Source: Chaetomium olivaceum (taxonomy: Eukaryota; Ascomycota; Sordariomycetes; Sordariales; Chaetomiaceae). From it: 64,000 nucleotides of DNA. The DNA is taken from contig JAYWVB010000008.1 of assembly GCA_039881045.1 (NCBI GenBank), positions 930,001 to 994,000 of the forward strand, read 5' to 3'. The translations under genes and the position numbers were made by a program. The notes below the pieces were generated by a model that was not told the DNA's origin, searched no databases, and saw only the letters and a list, made by a program, of their open reading frames with translations. Shown here piece after piece: positions 22,181 through 32,400 of the stretch (positions within the stretch are counted from its first letter, which is position 1; every line of letters begins with the position of its first letter).

Positions 22181-23078
22181 ATGGACGGTAACAGCACCTC
22201 GCAGCCCCCACACTCGCCCCAGCCCGATGAGAATCACGAGATGCAGGTACGCGTGTACCGCCGCCCCGGCGAGCCCGAGCACTACCGTCTCTCGGCCGCG
22301 CGACTCGCGGGGCGCCCCTATCTCGAACGCCCACTTCCGCCGCCACAGCCCATCGTAGGTTCCCTGCTGCATCTCTCCGTCGCGACATTTCCTTGCTCAC
22401 CATACGCTGGGAAAAGCACTTCTGGTTCCGGACCCGTTGCCTGTCGGCCATGGCTTCACAGCTATCCGACCCACACCCGCACGTACTCGGCCTCCAGCTT
22501 CGTCCATCCGCCGTCGCAAACCTGATCGCTTCTACCGTCCGGCTTCTACCCACCCGCGTCCGTGATTGGATACGGGCTATATTTCCTGAGTGGTTCCTTC
22601 CTAGCCGCGTCGTTATCAAGATACGGAAATCCGGCAGCACGAGGAAATCCTAGACGAGAATTTTGATACCGAGCTCAAGGCATACCGCCTGATGAAACCG
22701 ATTCAAGGTCTGGTAATCCCGCAATTCTTCGGCCGCGTGCGCTATAATGGACGAAGGGCTATGCTCCTCGAGCATCTCGAAGGTATATCAATGTCGTCGC
22801 CCGAGGGCGCCACCTTGAGGTTGAACGAGCTGACCGCTCTCCTCCTACCGTGCTACCGAGTAATGCACCCATTTCGCGTGCAGTACGACGACCCCAACCT
22901 GTCAAACTTTGTCCTGGTGGACGGGAGGATGATGGTTTTGGATTTGGAGAGCGCCGTGTTTGATTCCTCGGACCACGATTTGGCCCTTTTCACAAAGCTG
23001 AGTATTCAGGGGCTGGCCCGAAGATACACGTCGATGCAGGCCTATTATCGACACGAGGGGTCGCTGGAAGCGGCTTGA
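22181..23078 (+). CDS. Small atypical kinase/aminoglycoside-phosphotransferase-like gene, two frame breaks
   Basis: Three segments read in order. The first starts at the ATG at 22181 (MDGNSTSQPPHSPQPDENHE) and runs to LHLSV near 22378. The second continues one base out of frame with RDISLLTIRWEKHFWFRTRC to FLPSRVVIK at 22620. The third, again one base out, begins DTEIRQHEEILDENFDTELK and ends HEGSLEAA at 23078. Each break is repaired by adding one base. The C-terminal part resembles fungal kinase-like folds: RAMLLEHLEGISMSSPEGA (hinge), YDDPNLSNFVL (a catalytic-loop-like D-x-x-x-x-N), and MVLDLES in place of DFG. This suggests a small phosphotransferase-like protein of unknown substrate. It is either a recent pseudogene or an intact gene with two missing bases in the assembly. 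Confidence 0.55.
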
Positions 23079-25172
23079 TGTGGCCGTCAACTTGCGTCTG
23101 AAGGACTCAATCGCTGGGAACAGTGCCGGAGGAGGCCAGAAATCAGAGAAGAAGCAAAACTGTCCGGTTCCCTCACCACTGCCCTGTCTATGTCCCTCAT
23201 GGCTCACGCCCCAGCATCCCCCCACACCCGTGGGTATCCCCACCCACGGACGAGACCACCTTGTTGTTCCAGTAGCACCTGTTGCTGACAAACACTGGCG
23301 TCCGGAACGTCGGGCTGGCCAAAGTACTGCCAATGCTCCTTGGGCATGCCGAGGCCGAGACACCCTTTGGACTGCGGTAGCACCGTCTCCTGGCCCCGGT
23401 CCCAGCTGCTGAATCCGGTTGCCCGGATGTGAAACCTTGTGTCAGCGTTGTTTGCCACGCGAACTCTGGCTTTGCGAACACCAAATGGTTAGCTGATGAC
23501 TGAGCACAGTGACCTGTGTTCTAATTTTCGCCTCGCTGGAGACACGTCTCGACCGCAAGCGTATGGTTAGTATGTAGCTGGTCGCATTGATGTAGGCATA
23601 ATCAATTTTTTCTTTCTTACAAAAGGGCAGCTTCCTGAGATGGTCAACGGGTAACTGAATATGTGTAGGATAAGATGCAGTTACGTCCACGGTATGTACG
23701 ATTCTGCCATAAATCGCTTTATCCAATCGATGACAAGGAAAGCTTTTTGAGTCATTTCGTGCCTTGGTACCTGGGAGGTCATCCGATGTCCCTGTCAGTG
23801 CCAAGACGAGAAGGTCGTGCGCAGCAGAAGACCAGCAGAAACCGGAGGCCAATTTTGAACCGAACTGGTACGTCTCCGCCACAACAGGCATTTTCCGCCG
23901 ATCATCAACCATGCCTCGACGGCGATCTCTAAACAAAATCATGCAGAGGATCCCAAAGCGCTGCTGACTGTGACTGTGAGCGTCCCGGGCGGTTATTTTT
24001 GGCCATGGCGCCGGCATTTGGGACAGCCCTGCGAGAAGTCGAATCGATGATCGTTGTAGTTAGTCATTTCCTGGCCCGGGCAGTCCGCCGAGCAAAAGGT
24101 ACGCGGGTTGGCAGCCACTTGGAGTGTACCTATCGAATTTGGAATGCAAGCAATGCCCCCCGATGGCATGCATTTGCAACTCCTAACTAGTGTAGAGCCC
24201 GCACTGCATCAAAACATGGCGTGTGGCGTTGGACGAACCGGTTCGATCCGTCTCGCGCAACGTTGGATCGGGTTTGGCTCGTTCAACATGCTTGGGGAGC
24301 TTGGCCGGCGATTGGGCGGCGGGATCGACAGGACCGCTCACCTTGAACGGCGTGACTGGCACAACTTTTACTTGGTTGTTGGACATGCTGGGGGCACTGC
24401 GAAACACTGTAGCATGGAAACCTGGAAGTTTCTCAAAGCATCGATTGGGTGGCTTGGTGACTTTGAGGAGAAAAAGCGGAGGGACGAGGGTTTTGGTGGA
24501 GAAAAGAAGCGGCAGAGCGGATGTCCCGTTCGGCCACGCGACCGTTGCCAGTGCGTTCTCCGTTGCCGACAATGGGCAAATGGCTCAAAATGGATGGTGG
24601 CCTCACGCGCGCGGCGGGATACGAGCACCGTTGACACCGAAAGTGGCCCCAAGGCGCAACCCCTGGCCTCTCATCCCCTCCTACCCCTGCCAGCCCCTTC
24701 CCCGTCCACGCAATCTGCGAAGACCAACTTTGCTCAGCTCATCCTTTCTCTCAACATACTCCAAAAAGCCATTTCACAAATCCACTCGTTTCCATTTCCC
24801 CGCTCTCGTTTACTAGTTGATTTGATTTTACGTTCGATATCACACAGCACTACTACTAAGCATCTCAAGGTAGCTCAACCAGCTTCCTCAATCTCAGCGC
24901 GGGTCAGTTAGATTTCGACCCACCCAGGTCACACGGCACACCCTTCTTCATTTCGCCGTGTTTGGAACGGCTTGTCTTGCGGCTTGGTCGCCTTTCATCC
25001 GAAACCGTCGGCTCAGCCTGGGCGATCCTCGAAAACTCGACACGCTCCGCGAATAATAGCAGAGGAGCGAAGTAGTGAGGGGAATAGCATTTCTTGAACG
25101 GGAGCGCCTCTCGTACCACAAGAAAAGGGTCATCACCGCATTTGTCTCGCGACCGCGACAAAATCAGTCACG
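23079..25172. other. Region between the kinase-like gene and the Mid2-like sensor
   Basis: No secure gene. The minus strand at 23204-23484 reads protein-like in two overlapping frames (see findings). The stretch 23500-24000 is AT-richer. The interval 24640-25172 is pyrimidine-rich and is probably the promoter and 5' leader of the sensor gene. Confidence 0.5.
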
Positions 25173-25991
25173 ATGCAGCTCAACTCGGCGCTCAGGTTCC
25201 TCGTCTTGGGGCTTTCGGCCATGTCTGTCGCCGAGGCCACCTTCGCCGGCGCCAACATTGCCGGGCGCAATGTGAAGGGGATCCAGCGGAGGCAGGACGA
25301 CGACGCGAAGACCGATCCCGATACCACAGAGGCGGCCCCTCCTGACCAGACGTCGTCATCGCCCCCGGCGGATCCCACGTCAGAAGAACCCGAGGAGTCC
25401 ACGCCTCCTCCCGTCACGTCGTCGACCCCGACAAACCCTCCCGTCACCTCAAGGCCAGCAACATCCACACCGCAACCCACGTCGTCCAACAAGCCGCCTT
25501 CTTCTAGCGCAAATGATGATGATAACAACGATTCGCGGACGTCAAGCAACTCGCCCAAGCCGACCTCGTCGGCCGAGAATGAATCCCCTCAGGAGACGAC
25601 CATTACCTCAACCCAGATTATCACCACCACTCGCGAAGATGGTTCGCCGGTTACCTTGACCAGCGAGACCGTCTCAACCGCGACTGCTGGGCTTGCCGGC
25701 GGCGACAGCGGCCAGCAGGAGTCGGGCATGTCGCCGCAGACACGCAACACGGTCATCGGCGTCGTGGTGGGCGTGGGCGGCGCCATCATTCTTGGTGGTC
25801 TGGCGCTGGTCGCCTGGAGGATCTGGGGTCGCAAGAAGCACCAGGACGAGAACGACGGCTTGATGGACTACGGCAGCGCCATCGAGAGCAAGCCCGAGAC
25901 CGGCGGCTCTCTGACCAGCCGCACGCCCTTCCAGAGCACCCTCGAGAGCTACCACGCGCCCACACAAGTCAACACGGCGGCCAACTTTTAA
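25173..25991 (+). CDS. Mid2/Wsc-like single-pass cell-surface sensor, mucin type
   Basis: An uninterrupted 272-residue frame. It begins with a signal peptide (MQLNSALRFLVLGLSAMSVAEA). A Ser/Thr/Pro-rich extracellular stalk covers roughly residues 45-190. One transmembrane helix follows (NTVIGVVVGVGGAIILGGLA, about 191-217), then a basic stop-transfer WRIWGRKKH and a cytoplasmic tail of about 55 residues ending NTAANF. This layout is that of fungal Mid2/MtlA-like wall-stress sensors, which transmit wall damage to the cell-integrity MAP-kinase pathway. No cysteine-rich WSC domain is present, so the Mid2 type is favoured. Homology was judged from architecture, since the stalk is low complexity. 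The ATG lies in a good context (GTCACGATGC). Confidence 0.7.
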   Translation: MQLNSALRFLVLGLSAMSVAEATFAGANIAGRNVKGIQRRQDDDAKTDPDTTEAAPPDQTSSSPPADPTSEEPEESTPPPVTSSTPTNPPVTSRPATSTPQPTSSNKPPSSSANDDDNNDSRTSSNSPKPTSSAENESPQETTITSTQIITTTREDGSPVTLTSETVSTATAGLAGGDSGQQESGMSPQTRNTVIGVVVGVGGAIILGGLALVAWRIWGRKKHQDENDGLMDYGSAIESKPETGGSLTSRTPFQSTLESYHAPTQVNTAANF

Positions 25992-27040
25992 CCTCACCGT
26001 CGCCCTCCTCCCGTTCTTCGGCACGGCATAATTCGCATTTCATAGCCACTTCGGCTTCCTTCGTTTGTCGATACTTTTGGTTTCCTCGTCTCAATTTTGG
26101 GAGCGGTAAGGAGTTTTTACGGGCCATTTACAGCATCCGTCCAGGCGTCGTCGTTGTCGGTCGAGAAAGCAGTTGGCGCATGGTTACCATCGCGCCAACC
26201 AACCTTCGGGTAGGCATGGGTTGCATGGGAAAAAAGGGAGAGCCCGTTTTGGGCATCCATTAATGACCAAAGGTGCTGGGGATGGCGAAATCGCGGAGTT
26301 TTGCCCTGTCGTGGCGGTTGAGGAGGCTGCTAAGTGAAGCATTCTGGGACACTAAACGAAGATTTTCTCTCTGTCTTTTCTCTTTTCATGTTTCGATGGG
26401 TTTCGACTGGATTTGATGTGGTCCGAGGCCGCACAAAATACCTACCTACCTAGCCATGTGTAGGAACTTTAATATATCTGCCATCCACTGAAGTTGCGGT
26501 AGTTTTGATAGTATTGTTTCTGCAGGGCCTCCCTCTTACACCGCAGCATGCGTACTGTGTAGAGCGCGCAGGCACTTACTTGCCCGTCAATATTGCAGCT
26601 GTCTATCTCATGGTCCAAGCCAGGCACAGTTCCTGGATGAGCCTTTGACGCTCGGACAGGCACATCACCATGTCACGTGCCGGACTGCACCCCTTTTTGG
26701 GTGATGGTTGAGCGCATCTGTCTCAAGACAGTTTCATCACCGGCTTTAGCACGCTGGGCAGTGAGGGTCGCTGTATTCAGTTTCTTCGGATCTGGATTGT
26801 CCGGAATGCAAAGCCAGTGTGGCAGATTAAGTAGGAAAATACCATGGGCTTGCCTGTACTTTTTCTACCATCCATCCGCAACTTCAATAATGTCATCATA
26901 GTGTTGATACTGCTCTTCTCCTGAATCTAATCAGATCGTGACAACCCGCTCGCCACGCTTCCATTACCCTAATTTATTCGGCTTAACGAGCCTGGGCCGA
27001 AACCCCATCCGCCTCCCTACGACACCAGAGCCCTCCCACA
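25992..27040. other. Intergenic region between the sensor and the small secreted protein
   Basis: Holds the 3' flank of the sensor gene and the promoter of the next gene. Contains an AGGTA-type element (CCTACCTACCTAG) at 26440-26452. No gene is seen. Confidence 0.6.
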
Positions 27041-27831
27041 ATGCAACTCACATCCTTGCATCTCCTCGCGGCCTGGACCGTCCTCGCCCTCGCGTCACTC
27101 AACATTGGTAGCAGCGGCGGCAACGGAGTCGGCCAGAGCGAATTCCACATGGGCGTCATCCTCCCGCGGCAGCAGAGCCGCACCAACCTACAAGTCTTCT
27201 CCGGCGCCCTGGGCGCACCGGAGCGCCGGCCATCACCAACTCGGGCGACCCGGAGCGGCCGTTCGAGGTCGACGGCGACACCTTTGTATGGCCTCCCCCC
27301 TCCAAGCACCCACCCACATACCTACCTAAGTCACGCGAGGATTTCCCCAACCCGTCACCAAGAGATCTGAGAGTCCCGCTAACCGGGGGCAAATAACTCT
27401 GGCCAAAAAAAAAAGAGAGACTACGACACCGCCGCGAACCGCGCCTGTGACAACCAGAAGAATGCCTGCGCCGATATCGCCAACAACGGCGGCGGCAACT
27501 TCGAGGTCGGCGACTGTGACCAGCAGACCGGTGAGTCAGCCCTGTCTGTCTATGTACTTGGCCTGCCTGCCCCAGCTTCCACCCCATGCCTCCATGCCTA
27601 TCTACCTACCTACCTACCCGCCCCCGCTGGACACCAATGCCGGGTAGATCACCCTGTTTGTTGGCTGGGGTAGGGGGAACGAATAGCCCTGGCTGACGGT
27701 CATGTGTCGTTTTCGTTACAGAACAGTGCAAGAGCTCGGCGTCGGCGGCTACGGTCAAGTCGTTTGGGGCGGCAGCAGCGCCGGTGCTGGTGAGCTCGGA
27801 TGACCAGTTTGATTATTTCTGTGAGGTGTAG
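27041..27831 (+). CDS. Small secreted cysteine-containing protein, one frame break
   Basis: Three exons are inferred: 27041-27285, 27416-27530 and 27722-27831, about 156 residues after correction. A signal peptide (MQLTSLHLLAAWTVLALASL) is followed by TNLQVFSGALG, then PAITNSGDPERPFEVDGDTF, which lies one base out of frame; adding one base at about 27217-27220 (CACCGG) joins them. Later exons give ANRACDNQKNACADIANNGG, FEVGDCDQQTEQCKSS and DDQFDYFCEV before TAG at 27829. Five cysteines follow the conserved ITNSGDP-x-RPFxVxGDTF block. The pattern is one I associate with a widespread family of small secreted proteins in filamentous fungi of unknown function. The GT-AG borders and the split codon ACC-G|AA between exons 2 and 3 support the model. 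Confidence 0.68.
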
Positions 27832-29411
27832 CCCGGCTGGCCGGCCGGCCGGCGGCGGCGGCGGTCAGGCTGAGGTCTTCGGTGTGGATATGGGGTAGGT
27901 GGGTGGGCTGGGGATTGTGGGCTGTGGGTTCTTTGGCCGGGCTGGGCTGGGGGATGGATGGACAATACGGAATGGGCGTTTGGGGGGGTTTGTTTTTGGA
28001 TTTGTTGGTTCGGCGGTGTCGTTCGTGCATGGGCACTGAGCTGGTGCGCATTGGAGCACGCTTGGGGGAATCGCCAATCAGAGGGCCTCGAACTTGCTGC
28101 CAGCGAGACCGCTTGACTCGGGCACCAGTCAGGCACTGTGGCCGCGTGCAGGAAATGTCTCGAAAGGACTGCGTTGGCTGGCTTGTCGTTGTTGACCGAG
28201 TCGGCTTCCGATTCGGCTGTATGCATCTTCAAACGGTGTTGGATTGTCCTTTCATTCTATTTTCGAATTGAACGGCGTCAAAAGCGTAAAGTCGAAGACA
28301 TTGCCATTGATGATATGCAAACAAGGAATTGGGAATGGTTGAGCATACCTACAAATGTATTTTCTAACAACAAACATGGATTTTGCCTGCGAATCCCAAG
28401 TTCCTGCTCTGTTGTCTGTGCAGCAAGCCACTCGGCCCCGCGGCTTCAGTGGATCTCCTGTTTGCAAGGGGTGCTTCGCAAGGGTCCATGCATGTCTGTC
28501 GTGGCTCGTCCACGTTGTCCAACGTACCATGGAGTGCTCCTCGAGGTTGAAGATGAGAACCGCTCGCCGCAGTGCGGTCTGCCCGCGCGCTAAGTTGGAT
28601 GGATGGGTGTCGGATGGTTCCCAGTTTCTTAATGCTCGGACGGCGCGCAATTGTTACAAGTAACTTAGTCACAGGGGCAGCCATGGGCGGTTCGTCCCTT
28701 TATCTGTGCGTTTGTCAGGTACCGACCATCTGCCAAAAGCGAACGAAATTACCAGCTAAAGCATGTGGATCGGGCAGGGAAGTCGGTTGATTAAACAGAG
28801 CACTTCCCGGCCAGGAAATTTATTGCCCAAGTCGGCCCACGACCGACGACTCCTCCACCTTCCTGTCCCCTTCAAGCCAAACCACGGCCATCTTCGCGTT
28901 TCCTTACTGCATGGTGCAGGCTCCGAGTCTCTTCAACCACATCACGTCAAAATCCACCTTCGGCAGCAACCGCTTCGAAGCCTCGATGTGTCTCAAAGTC
29001 GCACACCTTCGGTTTTCGTTCGTTTTCTCGTCGCTCGTTTAATTCAGTCAGGCATAAATTAGAACGTTGTAATTTGTCCCCCCTTTTTTCCATTCGACCA
29101 GCACACCGACCAGCTGCCGCAGCTTACCAGAAACGCGTCGCGTATCGGTTCGCTTGACACTTTTGACAGCACCACCACCTCCCGCCCAGTGCCCGCCCCC
29201 GACAACGTTGTGATACGAGGGTGACGGGAGATTGTTTGTGACGCGTGGATTTTCAAATTGTATAGAATCAGTGCAGGCGATTACCGAATCGTCTGCTCTG
29301 ATCTTGTTATCCGTGAGCCTAATCCCGCCGATCGCTGCTACGCCGCCCACAGGTTCTCCCGGGGGCGCCCAACTGTGGCTAACTAATCTAACTTGCACTT
29401 CTTCTCCCAAG
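27832..29411. other. Intergenic region and probable 5' part of the scaffold gene
   Basis: No separate gene is recognised. The last part looks like an intron end (CTAAC branch point near 29386 and CCCAAG at 29406-29411), so the start codon and first exon of the scaffold gene should lie somewhere upstream in this interval. ATG at 28911 is one candidate. Confidence 0.5.
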
Positions 29412-32400
29412 AACCGCCAAAACGTCATCCGCAAAGCTGTCACCAAAACCCCCCCTCCCCCCTCGTGCCTCGGCACACGAACGACGAAATAATTCCTGGG
29501 ATCTATACAAATCGTCGCCCACCGTGTCACCTGCGCTTTCCAGCGCCTCCACCGCCGACGGTGAGGCGTCACCCGACCTCCCGCCCCTGTCAGCGCCCAC
29601 GCTGCCCGAGCGCGTCCTCGGGCTGCTAAGGACCCCGCCGGACAGTCGCGCAGAGTCGGAGGACGACGGCACCGAGTACGTTGCCAACCAGTGGGGCTCG
29701 CCGTATCCGCCGCACCTTAGGAACAGCCGGAGTATAAGCAGCGACGCCTCCGGAGACTCGCCGCTCCATCGCCTGGAGCTTCAGACCCCCTACCTCCGGC
29801 CTGCGCCTGCCATTCCGGAGGAGACTCATCAACCGGAGCTCCGCCTACCGGAAATCAGCGCCGCCGCAACCGTCCTCGCGAACCGAGCGAGGCGTGTTGC
29901 GAACGGCATTACTGAGGGCTGGATCCGCCAGCATACTGCTGGAGGCACCGCTGAGCAAGAGAAGCGGCACTGGTTTAGCGACGGAGACAGTGAGAACTCT
30001 TCATTGAGCGGCTCATTTTCCGAGGAAGCAGCCTGGTTGGACAACGACACCGTACGAACCCCCAAGGCAAAGCGCAAACAGGTGGGTGACAGGAGCAGGC
30101 AAACTTCTTGGGGTGGACTAGGAAAGCAGTCCAGCAACGAGACCCTTAGGCAATCGCACCTAAGCCGCAAAAAGGACATCGCAGCCAAAACAATGGCATC
30201 CTCGGACGACATGGCGACGCCCGACAGCATAGGAGATTTTGGGCCGTTCCGCAAACCAATCGAGAGACCTCGCACACCGACCAGCGAGCGCAATGCAGCA
30301 GGACTAAATAGTTTCGGTGGCGGCTCCAATGCCGGACCTCTCACTCCACCAAGAGCTGTCGTCAAGCGGTCCGCGGCGACGCCGCGCTTAAAAAAGAAGA
30401 TACCCTGGAAGGGCAAGAATATTCTAGTTCTTCTTCCTAGAGATGATCAGCGCGGTCAGCCGGGCAAGAGCCCCATGCCCCTAACAGAAGCCAACGTCTC
30501 CGGTATGCTTCGGAGTTGGCAGGAACTCGGCTACGATATTGACGGATTCGACTTGTATGAGCCGGCTGCGGACGTAGAACCGAAAGAGCAGTCACAGAGT
30601 AGGGGTGCTTGGCCAGATCCCGAGGACTTGGTGAAGGAGCGGAAGCGCGGCGACTGGACAGTACTTCTTCCGGATTTAAACGGTAAGCGCTTTGTGATTA
30701 GAGGATTCCGGGGTTGATACTAACCGTGTCCGCAGCATGGAAGAGGTATGTAGAGGAGCTGAACGAAGCGAAGCTCCGCGCACTCGGAGTGTCTTTTGGG
30801 GATGAGGACCCCCCTCCGCCGTCGATTTCCCCAGCGTCTGCAGCGAGCAGACAGCCATCGGTCGCTCAATATCCCCCGCTCCCCTTCTCCCCGGCCATTC
30901 CGACTTCTTCAGCTTCGAGTACCCCGGTGGTCCCCGGCTTCCCCTTCCCTGGCCAGTTCGTCACATCCGCCTCCCAGAGTCCTGGTATCCCGGCTGGTGC
31001 CTCGCCTGGGCCGTTTGGCAAGTTCAACCCCCGCGCGTCGATATCGGTTCAGTCACCGCATCATGCGTGGTCTCCGCAGATGATGTTGCATCACGGCCAT
31101 GGCCATCGTGGTGGTTCGCCCTCGCTAGCAAACCTCGGTGCGATGATGTCTCCCCCTTCACCTTTCTCTCCCGATGGGATGCCAGGACATCACCGCCACC
31201 AGTCGCTGCAGTTCCCCACGTTACCGCATCAGTTCCAGCATCCGGCTAGGGCCTCGCCTCGCCTCCAAGACCTCCGCGAGGTGGAAGAAGAAGTAGCGGT
31301 GGCCGAAGTTCCGGTACCAAAGAGCCCCAAGCAGCGCTTTGTCCACCACAATGCCAGCGATAGCCTGCAGAAAGAGATCGACGAAGCAGAGTATCATCTG
31401 GAGGAACAAATGCGGTCGCAGCTCGACAACGATGTGGATTACAGCCCTCACAATGATAACGACAAACCAGAGACAGGGCCGGTCGCCTCCACGGTTGGTC
31501 ATCCGGGAGAGCAACTGGCCCAGTTCGCGCCTCAGCCTCATAGATTTCCCGGGGAGGTGGATGGTCCGGTACTGCATCACCCCCGGCCGCATAGCCGCGG
31601 ACATTCGCTGTCCCAGAAATACTTTACTGAAGACGACGCTTCTACTCAGGGAGCTTTTAGGCCCACCCTTCAGCAGATCGCTGCACAACCGGCCGAGGAA
31701 GACGAGATCGAGACGAACCCAAGCAACTTGGGCACACCTGTACAGACCTTGGAGTTCTCCAAGCTTGCCCATCATCAACGTGGGTTTTCGACTGCCAGCA
31801 ACCCCTGGACTGGGGACGAATCTGGCAAGTCGACGAGTGGCCACCGACAGCGCCCCAGCCATGGCAGCGTTTCCTCCTTTTCGAAGCTCAACGTGGATGC
31901 TCCTGAATTTAAGTTTAACCCCACGAGCACCTTCAAGCCGGGTGCATTCAATTTCTCGAACAATTCCTTCCAGCCCACCGTGTTCAATACGAGCGTGAAT
32001 CAGACCAATGTACCGACGGCTGGCTCCAAGATCAACGCTGCTGCGCCTGTCTTCTCACCGCGCCAAAGCGAGTTCAGCTTTTCGGCCTCCGGCCCCAAGT
32101 TTCGCCCGGATGCTCCTTCTTTCACTCCAAGATCAATGCCCGCATCCGTCGCGAGTCCGGTTATGTCGGGGGCTGAGAGCGGTAGCAACCGGAACAGTTC
32201 CATCTTTGGTGCCATTGATCTCGGCGGTGCGGCTCACGGCAAGGCAGTGAAGAACAACAAGGTGGCCTCGATCACGCAACCAGAGCGCCAGGGATCGCCG
32301 GCCGTTAATAACGTGCGGTATGACTCTGATGGCCGCCCGCTCTTCGATGAGTCTCGCGTCAAAAGGACTTGGGAGAGGGCAGATGATGGCGACGATGTAC

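Noticed and set aside
24236..24250. GGTTCGATCC considered as a tRNA B box; also GGGATTCCAACC near 47674 and GGATTCAAACC near 6081
   Set aside because: No matching A box at the right distance and no acceptor stem could be paired by eye.
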